Source: JACMLD01 sp963705285 (GTDB taxonomy: Bacteria; Bacteroidota; Bacteroidia; Chitinophagales; Chitinophagaceae). From it: 64,000 nucleotides of DNA. This document shows, in pieces, positions 19,701-26,699 of the stretch; position 1 is the stretch's first letter, and each line of letters starts with the position of its first letter. The stretch spans positions 1,364,001 to 1,428,000 of the forward strand of contig OY970066.1 in assembly GCA_963705285.1 (NCBI GenBank), given 5' to 3'. The notes below the pieces were generated by a model. That model ran no database searches and was not told where the DNA came from. It saw nothing but the letters and a program-made list of their open reading frames with translations. Made by a program: the position numbers and the translations under genes.

Positions 19701-19915
19701 TGGCAATAGATGTACTGAAGATTTCAAAACTGCGGTATTTTAAAAGACTGCAGGTAGTATTCAGCGGAAGAAATATCTGGACGCATACTAAATACACCGG
19801 AATGGATCCTGAAGTTAGCTCAGGCACCAATAACTCTGGTTTCGACCGTGGCGTGGACTATGTATCAATGCCCAACAACAAGACCTACCAGGTAGGTATA
19901 AACGTAGGATTCTAA
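16721..19915 (+). CDS. SusC/RagA-family TonB-dependent outer-membrane transporter 3
   Basis: A 1064-residue SusC-family barrel, more divergent than the other two. Signal and CarboxypepD_reg-like domain (TIIGKITDDKGNPIPNTSIM) are close to transporters 1 and 2. The SusC signature, however, reads SEVVVTGLGVATSKKKVGIS and the plug SLDLNSVERVEVVEGAASS, a distinct subtype. The barrel ends TYQVGINVGF. No STN domain is present. The stop codon directly precedes the possible ATG of the SusD gene, indicating tight translational coupling. It probably carries a different substrate class from pairs 1 and 2. Confidence 0.95.
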   Translation: MRKLTLLLGAVLLCVQLSAQQRTIIGKITDDKGNPIPNTSIMVKGTQSGVVSQMDGSFQMKITKGSLLQISSLGFETKTVPITDNIVVSLKTDPNALSEVVVTGLGVATSKKKVGISVETVTADKLPPVPSASLAQALAGKIAGAQISSSDGTPGAKMNILLRGINTVRYGTGPMVLVDGIAVSATDIGSLDLNSVERVEVVEGAASSTLYGAQGANGVIQIFTKKGKANQMAIDFSSSYGSSTYLNNGNVAQAATHAYKTDAGGNIVDLNGVVINIRPDGTYTSGTNIDGKTQGSLVWANTDPNNNANKPYTGNFQFYDHFKQVFSSAANLNTSLAISGGGNKSDYALIVSNSYQESVFKDNGALRRTNLTSNIGVELFKGFKIRSITQAIFKKNDFNPYFKDGPNILYQITNSSPFFNFDWKDANGDYAYRLNASPVSVNGANPNYYKQYAFGTDQTVSIVQNIQASYKVNKFFDVDFKYGINYEKQDINNVYKNQTLNLSVISTGSFIGTGTTAKGGISNTSNTTTFQNALTTANLHFDFQKDFGFKLPITSTTLAGYDYRKNVAKAYTSTGDGLPLYAIYNMRQTSSQQVTVDRVTPFITFGTFVNEAIDYGNVVGIRGGFRSDYSSAFGGGSTAQTFYNGNGWFRVSQLPFWDKVSDIIPEFKIRGGYGEAGIQPGAFDRYPILTTGNVGANLAFSVPATQPNPDLVVEVSKESEVGADIVFKAGNGAWLNNLALSGTFWKRKSIEGIFQIDAPPSNGNNLLNNALSLSSKGYTFSLNTTVVTTKNFNWDMTVNFNHQSSQIDEIAGGGSIIVLSGAGYGNYVLQSGSKIGQLYGLKTFHDVNQTKQDGTPYIAKADQGKYQVVNGNLVDTATKGILFTNENYAFGDPNPKFNMAFINTFSYKFLTFSFQMDWIHGSHLYNQTKEWMYRDGIHDDWSEPITVNGKTGAFANYYTSAYADKFGSINGARNSVKDYFYEDASFLRLRNISLAIDVLKISKLRYFKRLQVVFSGRNIWTHTKYTGMDPEVSSGTNNSGFDRGVDYVSMPNNKTYQVGINVGF

Positions 19916-19933
19916 ATGCTAAAAAATGTAATC

Positions 19934-21583
19934 ATGAAAAAACAACTTCTATATATTATTTGCAGCGCGGCACTGGCTTTTACTGCCGGCTGTAAAAAAT
20001 CAGAACTCGATGTCAATAATCCAAACAGCCCCAGCCCAGTCAGTGCAGCCAGCGAAAGCGGTATTGCCTCGCTTGGCCTTGGCGCGGTATACACCAACGG
20101 ATTTAATGGCATTACAGATACAAAATATACCAACTCCTTTTTGGGAAGTACTTACTGGTTTTTAGGTTCAGGCTACCATGATCTGATGGCGGATGTGGTT
20201 ACTTCAGAAGCCGCAAACAATGTTACCAACCAAATCAGCCTGCCCGATTATGTAATACTGGATGATGGTACCAAGATTACCAATTCGGCCCCGGTAAAAA
20301 CAGTAATGTCTGTTAATAATTCGCGCACACAGGCGGGTTCAAACGCACTGTATTATGAATGGACCTGGATGTATTATATGAACAATGCCTGCAATTATGT
20401 ATTGTCTATACTTGAGCAAACAAAGTTTACGGGCGATTCTGTTTCAAAAAAGAATACCATGAAGGCCTGGGCTTACTTCTGGAAAGGATTTGCATATTCG
20501 CACATTGGTTCTCAATATTATGCCGGTTTAATTAAAAATGATGTGAATGCGCTTTCCAATGAATACAAGCCAAGCGCCGATATTATCACTGAAGCAAATG
20601 CCAACTTTGATAAAGCTGTAACCGCGCTCAATGCCATTACCACCATGGCAGATTACACCAACCTCATGAAACTGCTGATTCCCACCCAAACACAAACAGG
20701 CAAAGGCGGTATACTTACACCCACCATGTTTATTCATACCATCAATACCATGAAGGCCCGTAACCTGCTGGTGAATAAACGGGTGAAAGACATGACCACC
20801 GCAGACTGGACGGCGTTGCTGGCACTTGCCAACACCGGTATCAATAGCACTGATCTTGTTTTCACCGCCAGGTCGGCCGCTACCGGTAATTTTATGAGTG
20901 CCACCGGTGGCAACTCAGCGGCATTAACAACCGGTACGCCTACCGGTACTACCTACAAAATCAGTGAGCGTTTAATACAAGAATATAAGCCAGGCGATAA
21001 ACGCCTGGCCAATAATTTTGTGCAAACCTCCACTTACTTCAATACCAAAGGCGGCTTTACTTTTAGTACACGCTGGCGGCAGCTTGACAGCGGGGGCATT
21101 ACCAAAACGTATACAACAGCGTCTATCACCAGTAAAGTAGTGGGCCAGTTTGAATTATTTATTGCCGGCTCATATGAAGAAAATGAACTGATGAAAGCGG
21201 AAGCCAACATTAAACTGGGCAATATTGCCACAGGACTTGCCAGCGTAGATGCAGTACGTACCTACCAACTGGCAGGGCTTGCCGCAACAGCCGGTGTAAT
21301 TACAGATCCGGCACTGGCATATGAAGAAGTAAGACGCGAAAGACGTGTGGGGCTTATTTACCGCGATGTAGCGCTGTACGATGCCAGAAGATGGGGGGTG
21401 CTGGATGATGTGTCAAAAGGTGGCGGCAGAACAAAAGCGGTGGTGGTAAATTCAGCTACCGGCGCTGTTAACACCAATGCAACTATCAATTATAATTTCC
21501 CCGACTATTGGGATGTACCAGATGATGAAACATCACTTAATCCGCCCTCTTCTACCAGCGCACCGGTAAAAAAACCAAACTAG
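19934..21583 (+). CDS. SusD/RagB-family lipoprotein 3
   Basis: Lipoprotein of 549 residues from the ATG at 19,934, which gives a clean signal (MKKQLLYIICSAALAFTAGC, with the last Cys lipidated). An ATG at 19,916 immediately after the susC stop would add six residues. The sequence keeps the late motif ENELMKAEANIKLGN and RRERRVGLIYRDVALYDARR, with TPR-like helices in between. It differs from lipoproteins 1 and 2, in line with its divergent SusC partner. The gene ends in a Pro/Ser-rich tail (PPSSTSAPVKKPN). Confidence 0.93.
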   Translation: MKKQLLYIICSAALAFTAGCKKSELDVNNPNSPSPVSAASESGIASLGLGAVYTNGFNGITDTKYTNSFLGSTYWFLGSGYHDLMADVVTSEAANNVTNQISLPDYVILDDGTKITNSAPVKTVMSVNNSRTQAGSNALYYEWTWMYYMNNACNYVLSILEQTKFTGDSVSKKNTMKAWAYFWKGFAYSHIGSQYYAGLIKNDVNALSNEYKPSADIITEANANFDKAVTALNAITTMADYTNLMKLLIPTQTQTGKGGILTPTMFIHTINTMKARNLLVNKRVKDMTTADWTALLALANTGINSTDLVFTARSAATGNFMSATGGNSAALTTGTPTGTTYKISERLIQEYKPGDKRLANNFVQTSTYFNTKGGFTFSTRWRQLDSGGITKTYTTASITSKVVGQFELFIAGSYEENELMKAEANIKLGNIATGLASVDAVRTYQLAGLAATAGVITDPALAYEEVRRERRVGLIYRDVALYDARRWGVLDDVSKGGGRTKAVVVNSATGAVNTNATINYNFPDYWDVPDDETSLNPPSSTSAPVKKPN

Positions 21584-21615
21584 TTGTTTATTGCACGGTA
21601 CTGGTTTCAACAAAA

Positions 21616-21644
21616 ATGCCGCTCTGTTTAAGGGCGGCATTTTC
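21616..21644 (+). terminator. Terminator between SusCD pair 3 and the convergent TlpA-like gene
   Basis: ATGCCGC (21,616-21,622) pairs with GCGGCAT (21,634-21,640). An A tract lies before and a T tract after the stem, so it can act on both converging transcripts. Confidence 0.8.
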
Positions 21645-21681
21645 TATCATGTAATGAAGCAGTATGGTGATAAGGTAAATT

Positions 21682-22902
21682 TTATTGCAACAATTCGTTC
21701 AGCTTACTTTCCAGTGCCGCGCCACGCAGGCTCTCTGCAATTATTTTACCCTGCGGATCAATTAATACATTGTAAGGAATACTTTCAAACTTAAAGGTTT
21801 GTACGGCTTTGCTGTTCCAATATTGCAAATCACTTACATGCGGCCAGGTAAGCTGATCATCGTGAATAGCTTTTAACCATTTGTCTTTTTCACCTTCACG
21901 GTCTAACGAAACACCCAGAATGGTAAAATTTTTATCCTTAAAAAGTTTCCAGGCGTTCACCACATTGGGGTTCTCGGCACGGCAGGGGCCGCACCAGCTG
22001 GCCCAAAAATCTACCAGCACGTATTTACCGCGAAAAGAAGAAAGCGCAATCGTTTTACCGTCAACTGATGGCAAAGCCAGATCGGGTGCCTGTTTACCCG
22101 TCCATGAAGTGGTAGCCTCCCTTCTTTTATTAACCTGCGCCTGCTGCGCATCGTATGTTGTTTTTAGTTGTGCCAGCGTTGCATGCTCCGGAAACCTTTT
22201 TACCACGGTGGTCAGCAACTTGCCAAATTCATCGCTCTGAAAAGATCTGGAACCCATACCCAATGCAAAAATGCTTTCTGCCGGACTATCTGCTTTATCA
22301 ATAAAAGTAGCCAGGTATTCATTCAGTGAGGTAATGGCTTTATTCTTTCTGTTGGTAGCAGCAATCAGTGCACTGTCTGTACCGCCAAATTGTTTCAGGC
22401 TGTCAATTTCTGCAAAAACGTTGTTGATGGCGGATGCTTTTTCGTCGTACCGATTTATGAAGCTCTTCAGGTGTTCGCTTGCTTCAGAACCAGACACGGT
22501 ATAATAATTATCGCGCTTGCTTAAATCAATCTCCACATTTATTTTTTCAACGTCGTTGATTAGTAATACCACCGGCCCCTTTTCAATCAGCAGTTGGTAA
22601 ACACCTTCTTCTTTTCCGGTGCCTTTAAGGGTAACTTTTCCTTCTTTACCTGTAAGCAAAATAGAATCCAGTATAACCGGATGCGCGTCTGCACCATAAG
22701 GAATTTCTTCCAGCATAATATGCACGGGGCCTACTACTGCCACAGAATCTCCGGAATTGTCGCCGTAATTTTGCGGAACCATTTTATCGGCGTTTTTGTA
22801 CGTTACATTTACCACAAACCCACCTTTTGTTTTTTGGTTACAGGCAATAAAAAGAACGGGCAACACCAGCATCCATACCAATACACGAATATTCTTTTGC
22901 AT
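21682..22902 (-). CDS. TlpA-like thioredoxin-fold lipoprotein with N-terminal DUF4369-type domain
   Basis: A 406-residue exported protein. A lipobox (LPVLFIAC) gives a lipid anchor. The first 200 residues fit the DUF4369 pattern (GKEGKVTLKGTGKEEGVYQL), then a helical linker. A C-terminal AhpC/TSA-Redoxin domain carries FWASWCGPCRAENPN, with the redox CxxC near residues 301-304, and the cis-Pro region FESIPYNVLIDPQGKI. Such proteins reduce disulfides or exchange thiols in the periplasm. Bacteroidota often place them beside SusCD genes; here the gene converges on pair 3, so a shared role is only a suggestion. Confidence 0.9.
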   Translation of the reverse strand: MQKNIRVLVWMLVLPVLFIACNQKTKGGFVVNVTYKNADKMVPQNYGDNSGDSVAVVGPVHIMLEEIPYGADAHPVILDSILLTGKEGKVTLKGTGKEEGVYQLLIEKGPVVLLINDVEKINVEIDLSKRDNYYTVSGSEASEHLKSFINRYDEKASAINNVFAEIDSLKQFGGTDSALIAATNRKNKAITSLNEYLATFIDKADSPAESIFALGMGSRSFQSDEFGKLLTTVVKRFPEHATLAQLKTTYDAQQAQVNKRREATTSWTGKQAPDLALPSVDGKTIALSSFRGKYVLVDFWASWCGPCRAENPNVVNAWKLFKDKNFTILGVSLDREGEKDKWLKAIHDDQLTWPHVSDLQYWNSKAVQTFKFESIPYNVLIDPQGKIIAESLRGAALESKLNELLQ

Positions 22903-22973
22903 ATAATGAGTTTATCTTAGCGTGTGATGATTGTTGACACTGTTGGTGAAACACCAATAGCAGCGCAAATCGT

Positions 22974-24422
22974 TTACTTATTTAATTTCTCGGTTAATAG
23001 TTGGGTAGCCGTTTTTGGGTCGGCCTTTCCTTTCGATATTTTTTTTACTTCGCCCATGAACAAGCCTATCAATCCTTTTTTGCCTTTGCGGTATTCAGCT
23101 ACTTTATCGGGCATGCTGGCCAGTACCGCGTCTACCCAGCTGGCAATGGCACCGCTGTCAGCATCCTGCAACAGGTTCAACGTGGTGGCCAGTTGTAATG
23201 GGTCAGCCGAGTTATTTTCTACCAGCGCATGCAATAATTTTGATGATGCAACAGAAAAACTCAGCTTGCCTGTTTCTACCATTTCTATAAGCGCTGCCAG
23301 CGTTGCAGGCTGCAGCGGAAATGCACCACTGTGCAATCCGTGTTCATTTAAAAAAGATTTTACCGGGCCCAGCAACCAGTTGGCCGCTGCTTTATAATGA
23401 GTGGTTTCTTTTATGAGTGCTTCAAAATAAGTAATGGTTTCTTTATCATCGCAAATTACCCTGGCATCGTAATCGCTGAGCGCCAGTTCCGATTTATATT
23501 TTTCTATCAATACTTCCGGTAATGCGGGCATTGATTGCCGTATACTTTCTAATTGCTGTGGCGTTACTATAAAGGGCGGCAGATCCGGGTCAGGAAAGTA
23601 ACGGTAATCATTGGCTTCTTCTTTACTGCGCAAAGCAAAGGTGGTATCATTGGTGGCATCAAAGCTGCGGGTTTGCTGTAAAACAGGCTCACCATTTTCT
23701 ACCAGGTCTATCATGCGTTTTACTTCGTATTCTATGGCTTTGCGCACATTGCGGATAGAATTGAGGTTTTTTACTTCTACTTTTACACCCAGGCTGGTTT
23801 CACCTTTCAACCGTATAGAAACATTGGCGTCGCAACGCATGCTGCCTTCTTCCATGTTGCCATCGCACACATCCAGGTACCGCACCAACTTACGCAATTC
23901 TGTAATATACGCCGCCGCTTCTTCTGCACTGTGCAGGTCAGGCTCGGTTACAATCTCTACCAACGGTACACCTGCACGGTTGTAATCAATACAGGTATTG
24001 TTATCATCCAGGTCATGAATGCTTTTACCGGCATCTTCTTCCAGGTGAATGCGGTTTAATTGTACCTGCTTATCACCCTCACTTGTTTTAATGGCCACAT
24101 AGCCTCCCTTGCAAATAGGCGTGGTGTGTTGCGATATCTGGTAACCCTTGGAAAGATCAGGGTAGAAATAATTCTTACGCGCAAAATAGTTGCGCTGCTC
24201 AATCTCGCAATGGCAGGCCAGGCCCAGCCGTATGGCCAGGTCTACCGCCTGCCGGTTAAGCATGGGCAGTGTGCCCGGGTAGGCGAGGGTAATCTCACTG
24301 ATATGTGTATTGGGTTCGGCCCCAAAAGACGCGCTGTCTCCACAGAACAATTTGCTTTTTGTAAGCAATTGCGCATGCACTTCCAGGCCAATCACAGTTT
24401 CGTACTTGTTGTAATCAATCAT
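22974..24422 (-). CDS. gatB: Asp-tRNA(Asn)/Glu-tRNA(Gln) amidotransferase subunit B
   Basis: The GatCAB subunit that binds misacylated tRNA and activates the carboxyl group. The start MIDYNKYETVIGLEVHAQLLTKSKLFC is diagnostic (VIGLEVHAQL). The cradle domain contains NRAGVPLVEIVTEPD and GSMRCDANVS. The C-terminal YqeY-like helical tail ends at residue 482 (GLIGLFMGEVKKISKGKADP). No gatA or gatC is near, as is common when the subunits are scattered. The length is full and no defect is seen. Confidence 0.98.
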   Translation of the reverse strand: MIDYNKYETVIGLEVHAQLLTKSKLFCGDSASFGAEPNTHISEITLAYPGTLPMLNRQAVDLAIRLGLACHCEIEQRNYFARKNYFYPDLSKGYQISQHTTPICKGGYVAIKTSEGDKQVQLNRIHLEEDAGKSIHDLDDNNTCIDYNRAGVPLVEIVTEPDLHSAEEAAAYITELRKLVRYLDVCDGNMEEGSMRCDANVSIRLKGETSLGVKVEVKNLNSIRNVRKAIEYEVKRMIDLVENGEPVLQQTRSFDATNDTTFALRSKEEANDYRYFPDPDLPPFIVTPQQLESIRQSMPALPEVLIEKYKSELALSDYDARVICDDKETITYFEALIKETTHYKAAANWLLGPVKSFLNEHGLHSGAFPLQPATLAALIEMVETGKLSFSVASSKLLHALVENNSADPLQLATTLNLLQDADSGAIASWVDAVLASMPDKVAEYRKGKKGLIGLFMGEVKKISKGKADPKTATQLLTEKLNK

Positions 24423-24767
24423 CTTTTACCAGCTTCAGGCCATAGCTGTTGGCCAAAGTACAAAAATACCATATCAGGGCGGAATTTCCTGCGTAAAGAA
24501 TGACAGGGAGTGAGCCGGTTTATTGGGTTGGAGGAATAGAAAAATCACCTTTTACGCCTGTTTCCGATGGTCTATGATCGCAATAACCGAAGGCCGGGAG
24601 CATTCCTATTAGTGAATACCCCGGCTTCGGTTATATAAGCAACAGTACAATTATGTCATATTAAGATCTCGCGGCCGTCCTCTCTGGCGCCTCGTCTAAA
24701 TACTATTATCTAATATCTATTATCTCTACCGCCTCGTCTTAATACTAAAATCTAAATACTAAAATCT
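24423..24767. other. Intergenic space with a long hairpin and short repeats
   Basis: No gene is seen. ATAACCGAAGGCCGGG (24,583-24,598) faces CCCCGGCTTCGGTTAT (24,619-24,634), an almost perfect stem with a 20-base loop. No T tract follows it directly, so it may be a mobile palindrome or a processed structure rather than a standard terminator. The last 70 bp are a degenerate ctaaata/ctattatct repeat reaching the stop of the PDZ gene. Confidence 0.65.
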
Positions 24768-25787
24768 CTATAAGCTTGTCGTCTTTAATTTTTTAGGAAT
24801 TTTTACTTCCACTTCCTGGCTTTTGCCATCGCGGTTGAGTTGTACTTTAAAATTACCTCTCTCCATCGCTGGTTTTGCCAGCTCGCCCAATTTTTCAACA
24901 TTATTTACTTCAGTGCCATCAAACGAGGTAATGATATCGCCTTCTTTAATACCGGCTTTTTCTGCGGTTGATTCGTCATCCACGCTCAGCACTTTAAGGC
25001 CTTTTCCGTCTTCTGTTTCCTGCGCTTTCAGTCCAAGGCGGGCTTTGCCGTTGAAAGAATAGCTGTAATTCATTCCATTGTCAAAGTTGAAATTCTTGAA
25101 ACCGTTGTATGCTTCGGGAGTATAAGAATAGGTGCTGGTTTTGCGTTTACCGAGCGTAGCAGTTGTTTTCATCTCCTTTTTATCACGCTGATAGGTAACC
25201 GAAACTTTATCTTCCGGCTTATACTTGCCAATGGTTTTTGTTAGTTCATCGGGCGAGCTGATTTTTGTATCATCTAATTTGGTGATAATATCATCTTCTT
25301 TCAATCCGGCTTTTTCAGCACCGCTTCCTTTAGATACACTGGTGATGGACACGCCTTCTTTTGTTTTTTCTGTACCAACACCCAGAAATGCTTTATTACT
25401 GTTTTCAGACCACGACATATCTGCATCGCCATAGCCAAATACGCTGGCGCCACCGCTGCTTCTGAAACGGGAGCCGGGGGCACGCATGCCATCCAGTTCG
25501 GCCAGGCGCTTGTTTTCTATCACCAGGTCGAGGTGTTTGCGCCGCGAAATTTTTACATCGTCATCTTTGTATTCTGACAATGGCTTGCCGTTGATCTTCA
25601 CATCATCGCCTTTTATTTCAATGGTGAGTTTGGTATCAACATTAACATCGGTTTTGGGTGTGATGACAATTACGTCTTCACTTTTGCGGGTGGTGGTTTC
25701 TTTTTTTTCGTCCTGGGCAAAAGAGGCGGTGGTAAAAAGCGCAAACAGCGTTACCGCACCGGCCGCTTTTGAAAAGTATAGTTTCAT
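24768..25787 (-). CDS. Exported protein with two PDZ domains
   Basis: A 339-residue secreted protein (signal to about residue 24, SFAQ). After a charged, Lys/Asp-rich N-terminal region come two PDZ domains. The first is at about 130-215 (FLGVGTEKTKEGVSITSVS, GLKEDDIITKLDDTKI) and the second at about 250-335 (LGLKAQETEDGKGLKVLSVD, GIKEGDIITSFDGTEV). No protease domain is attached, so it is probably a periplasmic scaffold or adaptor rather than an HtrA-like enzyme. It stands alone between gatB and a large intergenic repeat array. Confidence 0.85.
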   Translation of the reverse strand: MKLYFSKAAGAVTLFALFTTASFAQDEKKETTTRKSEDVIVITPKTDVNVDTKLTIEIKGDDVKINGKPLSEYKDDDVKISRRKHLDLVIENKRLAELDGMRAPGSRFRSSGGASVFGYGDADMSWSENSNKAFLGVGTEKTKEGVSITSVSKGSGAEKAGLKEDDIITKLDDTKISSPDELTKTIGKYKPEDKVSVTYQRDKKEMKTTATLGKRKTSTYSYTPEAYNGFKNFNFDNGMNYSYSFNGKARLGLKAQETEDGKGLKVLSVDDESTAEKAGIKEGDIITSFDGTEVNNVEKLGELAKPAMERGNFKVQLNRDGKSQEVEVKIPKKLKTTSL

Positions 25788-25929
25788 ACCATAAGTGTTT
25801 TTAAATGATAAAATGTAGTCTACGTTTAGTTTCGTACTTCAAATATAGGGGGAATTTATCAATTACGAAAACTTTCGGAAATGTTAAATGATGGGGCCGC
25901 AGATTCGCAGATTATTGTGCCGGTTTTTT
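25788..25929. other. Upstream region of the PDZ gene
   Basis: A minus-strand TATATTTG at 25,840-25,847 is a possible -7 box for the PDZ gene, without a well-spaced -33. The 17-mer ccgcagattcgcagatt at 25,898-25,914 recurs in reverse complement twice at 33,644-33,746, marking a dispersed repeat. Confidence 0.5.
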
Positions 25930-26510
25930 GAACACGGATGACACGGATTGGAAGGATTGACAGGACGGGAGTATTTTAGTAATACCTCACCCCGGCCCTC
26001 TCCAAAGGAGAGGGGGCAGAAAAAAAAAGTAAGAGCACTAAAACTATAACTGGTTGCTGAACACGGATGACACGGATTGGATGATTGATAGGAAGGGAGT
26101 GGTTTAGTAATACCTCACCCCGGCCCTCTCCAAAGGAGAGGGGGGCAGTCCACAAAAAGAAAGTAGCAGAACTTAAAACTGCAAACTATAAACTATAGCA
26201 CGCTTTTGAAAATGGATGACGCGGATCAAACGGATGGAATGGAAGGGAGTGTTTAGTAATACCTCACCCCGGCCCGCTCCAAAGGAGAGGGAGCAGTCCA
26301 CAAAAAAGAAAGTAGCAGAACTTAAAACTGCAAACTATAAACTATAGCACGCTTTTGAAAATGGATTACGCGGATCAAACGGATGGAATGGAAGGGAGTG
26401 TTTAGTAATACCTCACCCCGCCCCTTTCCAAAGGAGAGGGGGGCAGTAAAGAAAAACAAGCAACAGAAATAAAAACCATAAAAGGCTTTTGAACACGGAT
26501 CAAAGCGATG
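25930..26510. repeat. Imperfect tandem repeat array, unit about 130-150 bp, with hairpin core
   Basis: Four full units and one partial. Each opens with gaacacggat(gacacggatt) or gaaaatggat at 25,930, 26,059, 26,209, 26,357 and 26,491. Each full unit contains a cctcaccccggccc block (25,985, 26,113, 26,262, 26,411), giving periods of 128, 149 and 149 bp. That block continues into the hairpin ccctctcc-aaa-ggagaggg. Units 2, 3 and 4 share long, nearly exact stretches such as aaactgcaaactataaactatag. There are no spacers of constant length and no cas gene. Confidence 0.9.
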
Positions 26511-26699
26511 GAATACATTTCTTGTATTTCGTAGCTGTTAGCGCTAGTCGAAAACAACCTGCCAGGCAAGCGCATCTTCTTCTCCTTGTTCTCTTAGCCC
26601 CAAATCTCCGGCGTGAGCCTTGCCGAAACTATTACCTCCACGGCAACGCCCTATACCCCAGCAAACGAACTAAAAAAATTACAAACTCAAAACCATAAA
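26511..26699. other. Spacer past the alaS stop
   Basis: Simple A-rich sequence next to the alaS stop (aaattacaaactcaaaaccataaac), similar to the actataaac words in the adjacent array. A frame at 26,489-26,698 has no recognisable protein character. Confidence 0.5.

Noticed and set aside
22974..24422. Several long plus-strand frames over gatB (and others over alaS, ftsH, purH, carB)
   Set aside because: They are antisense shadows of genes whose minus-strand products carry clear family motifs.
25930..26510. Possible CRISPR array
   Set aside because: Units are about 150 bp and similar throughout, without unique spacers of constant length, and no cas gene is in the window. The same reasoning covers 40,339-40,877 and 52,753-53,000.
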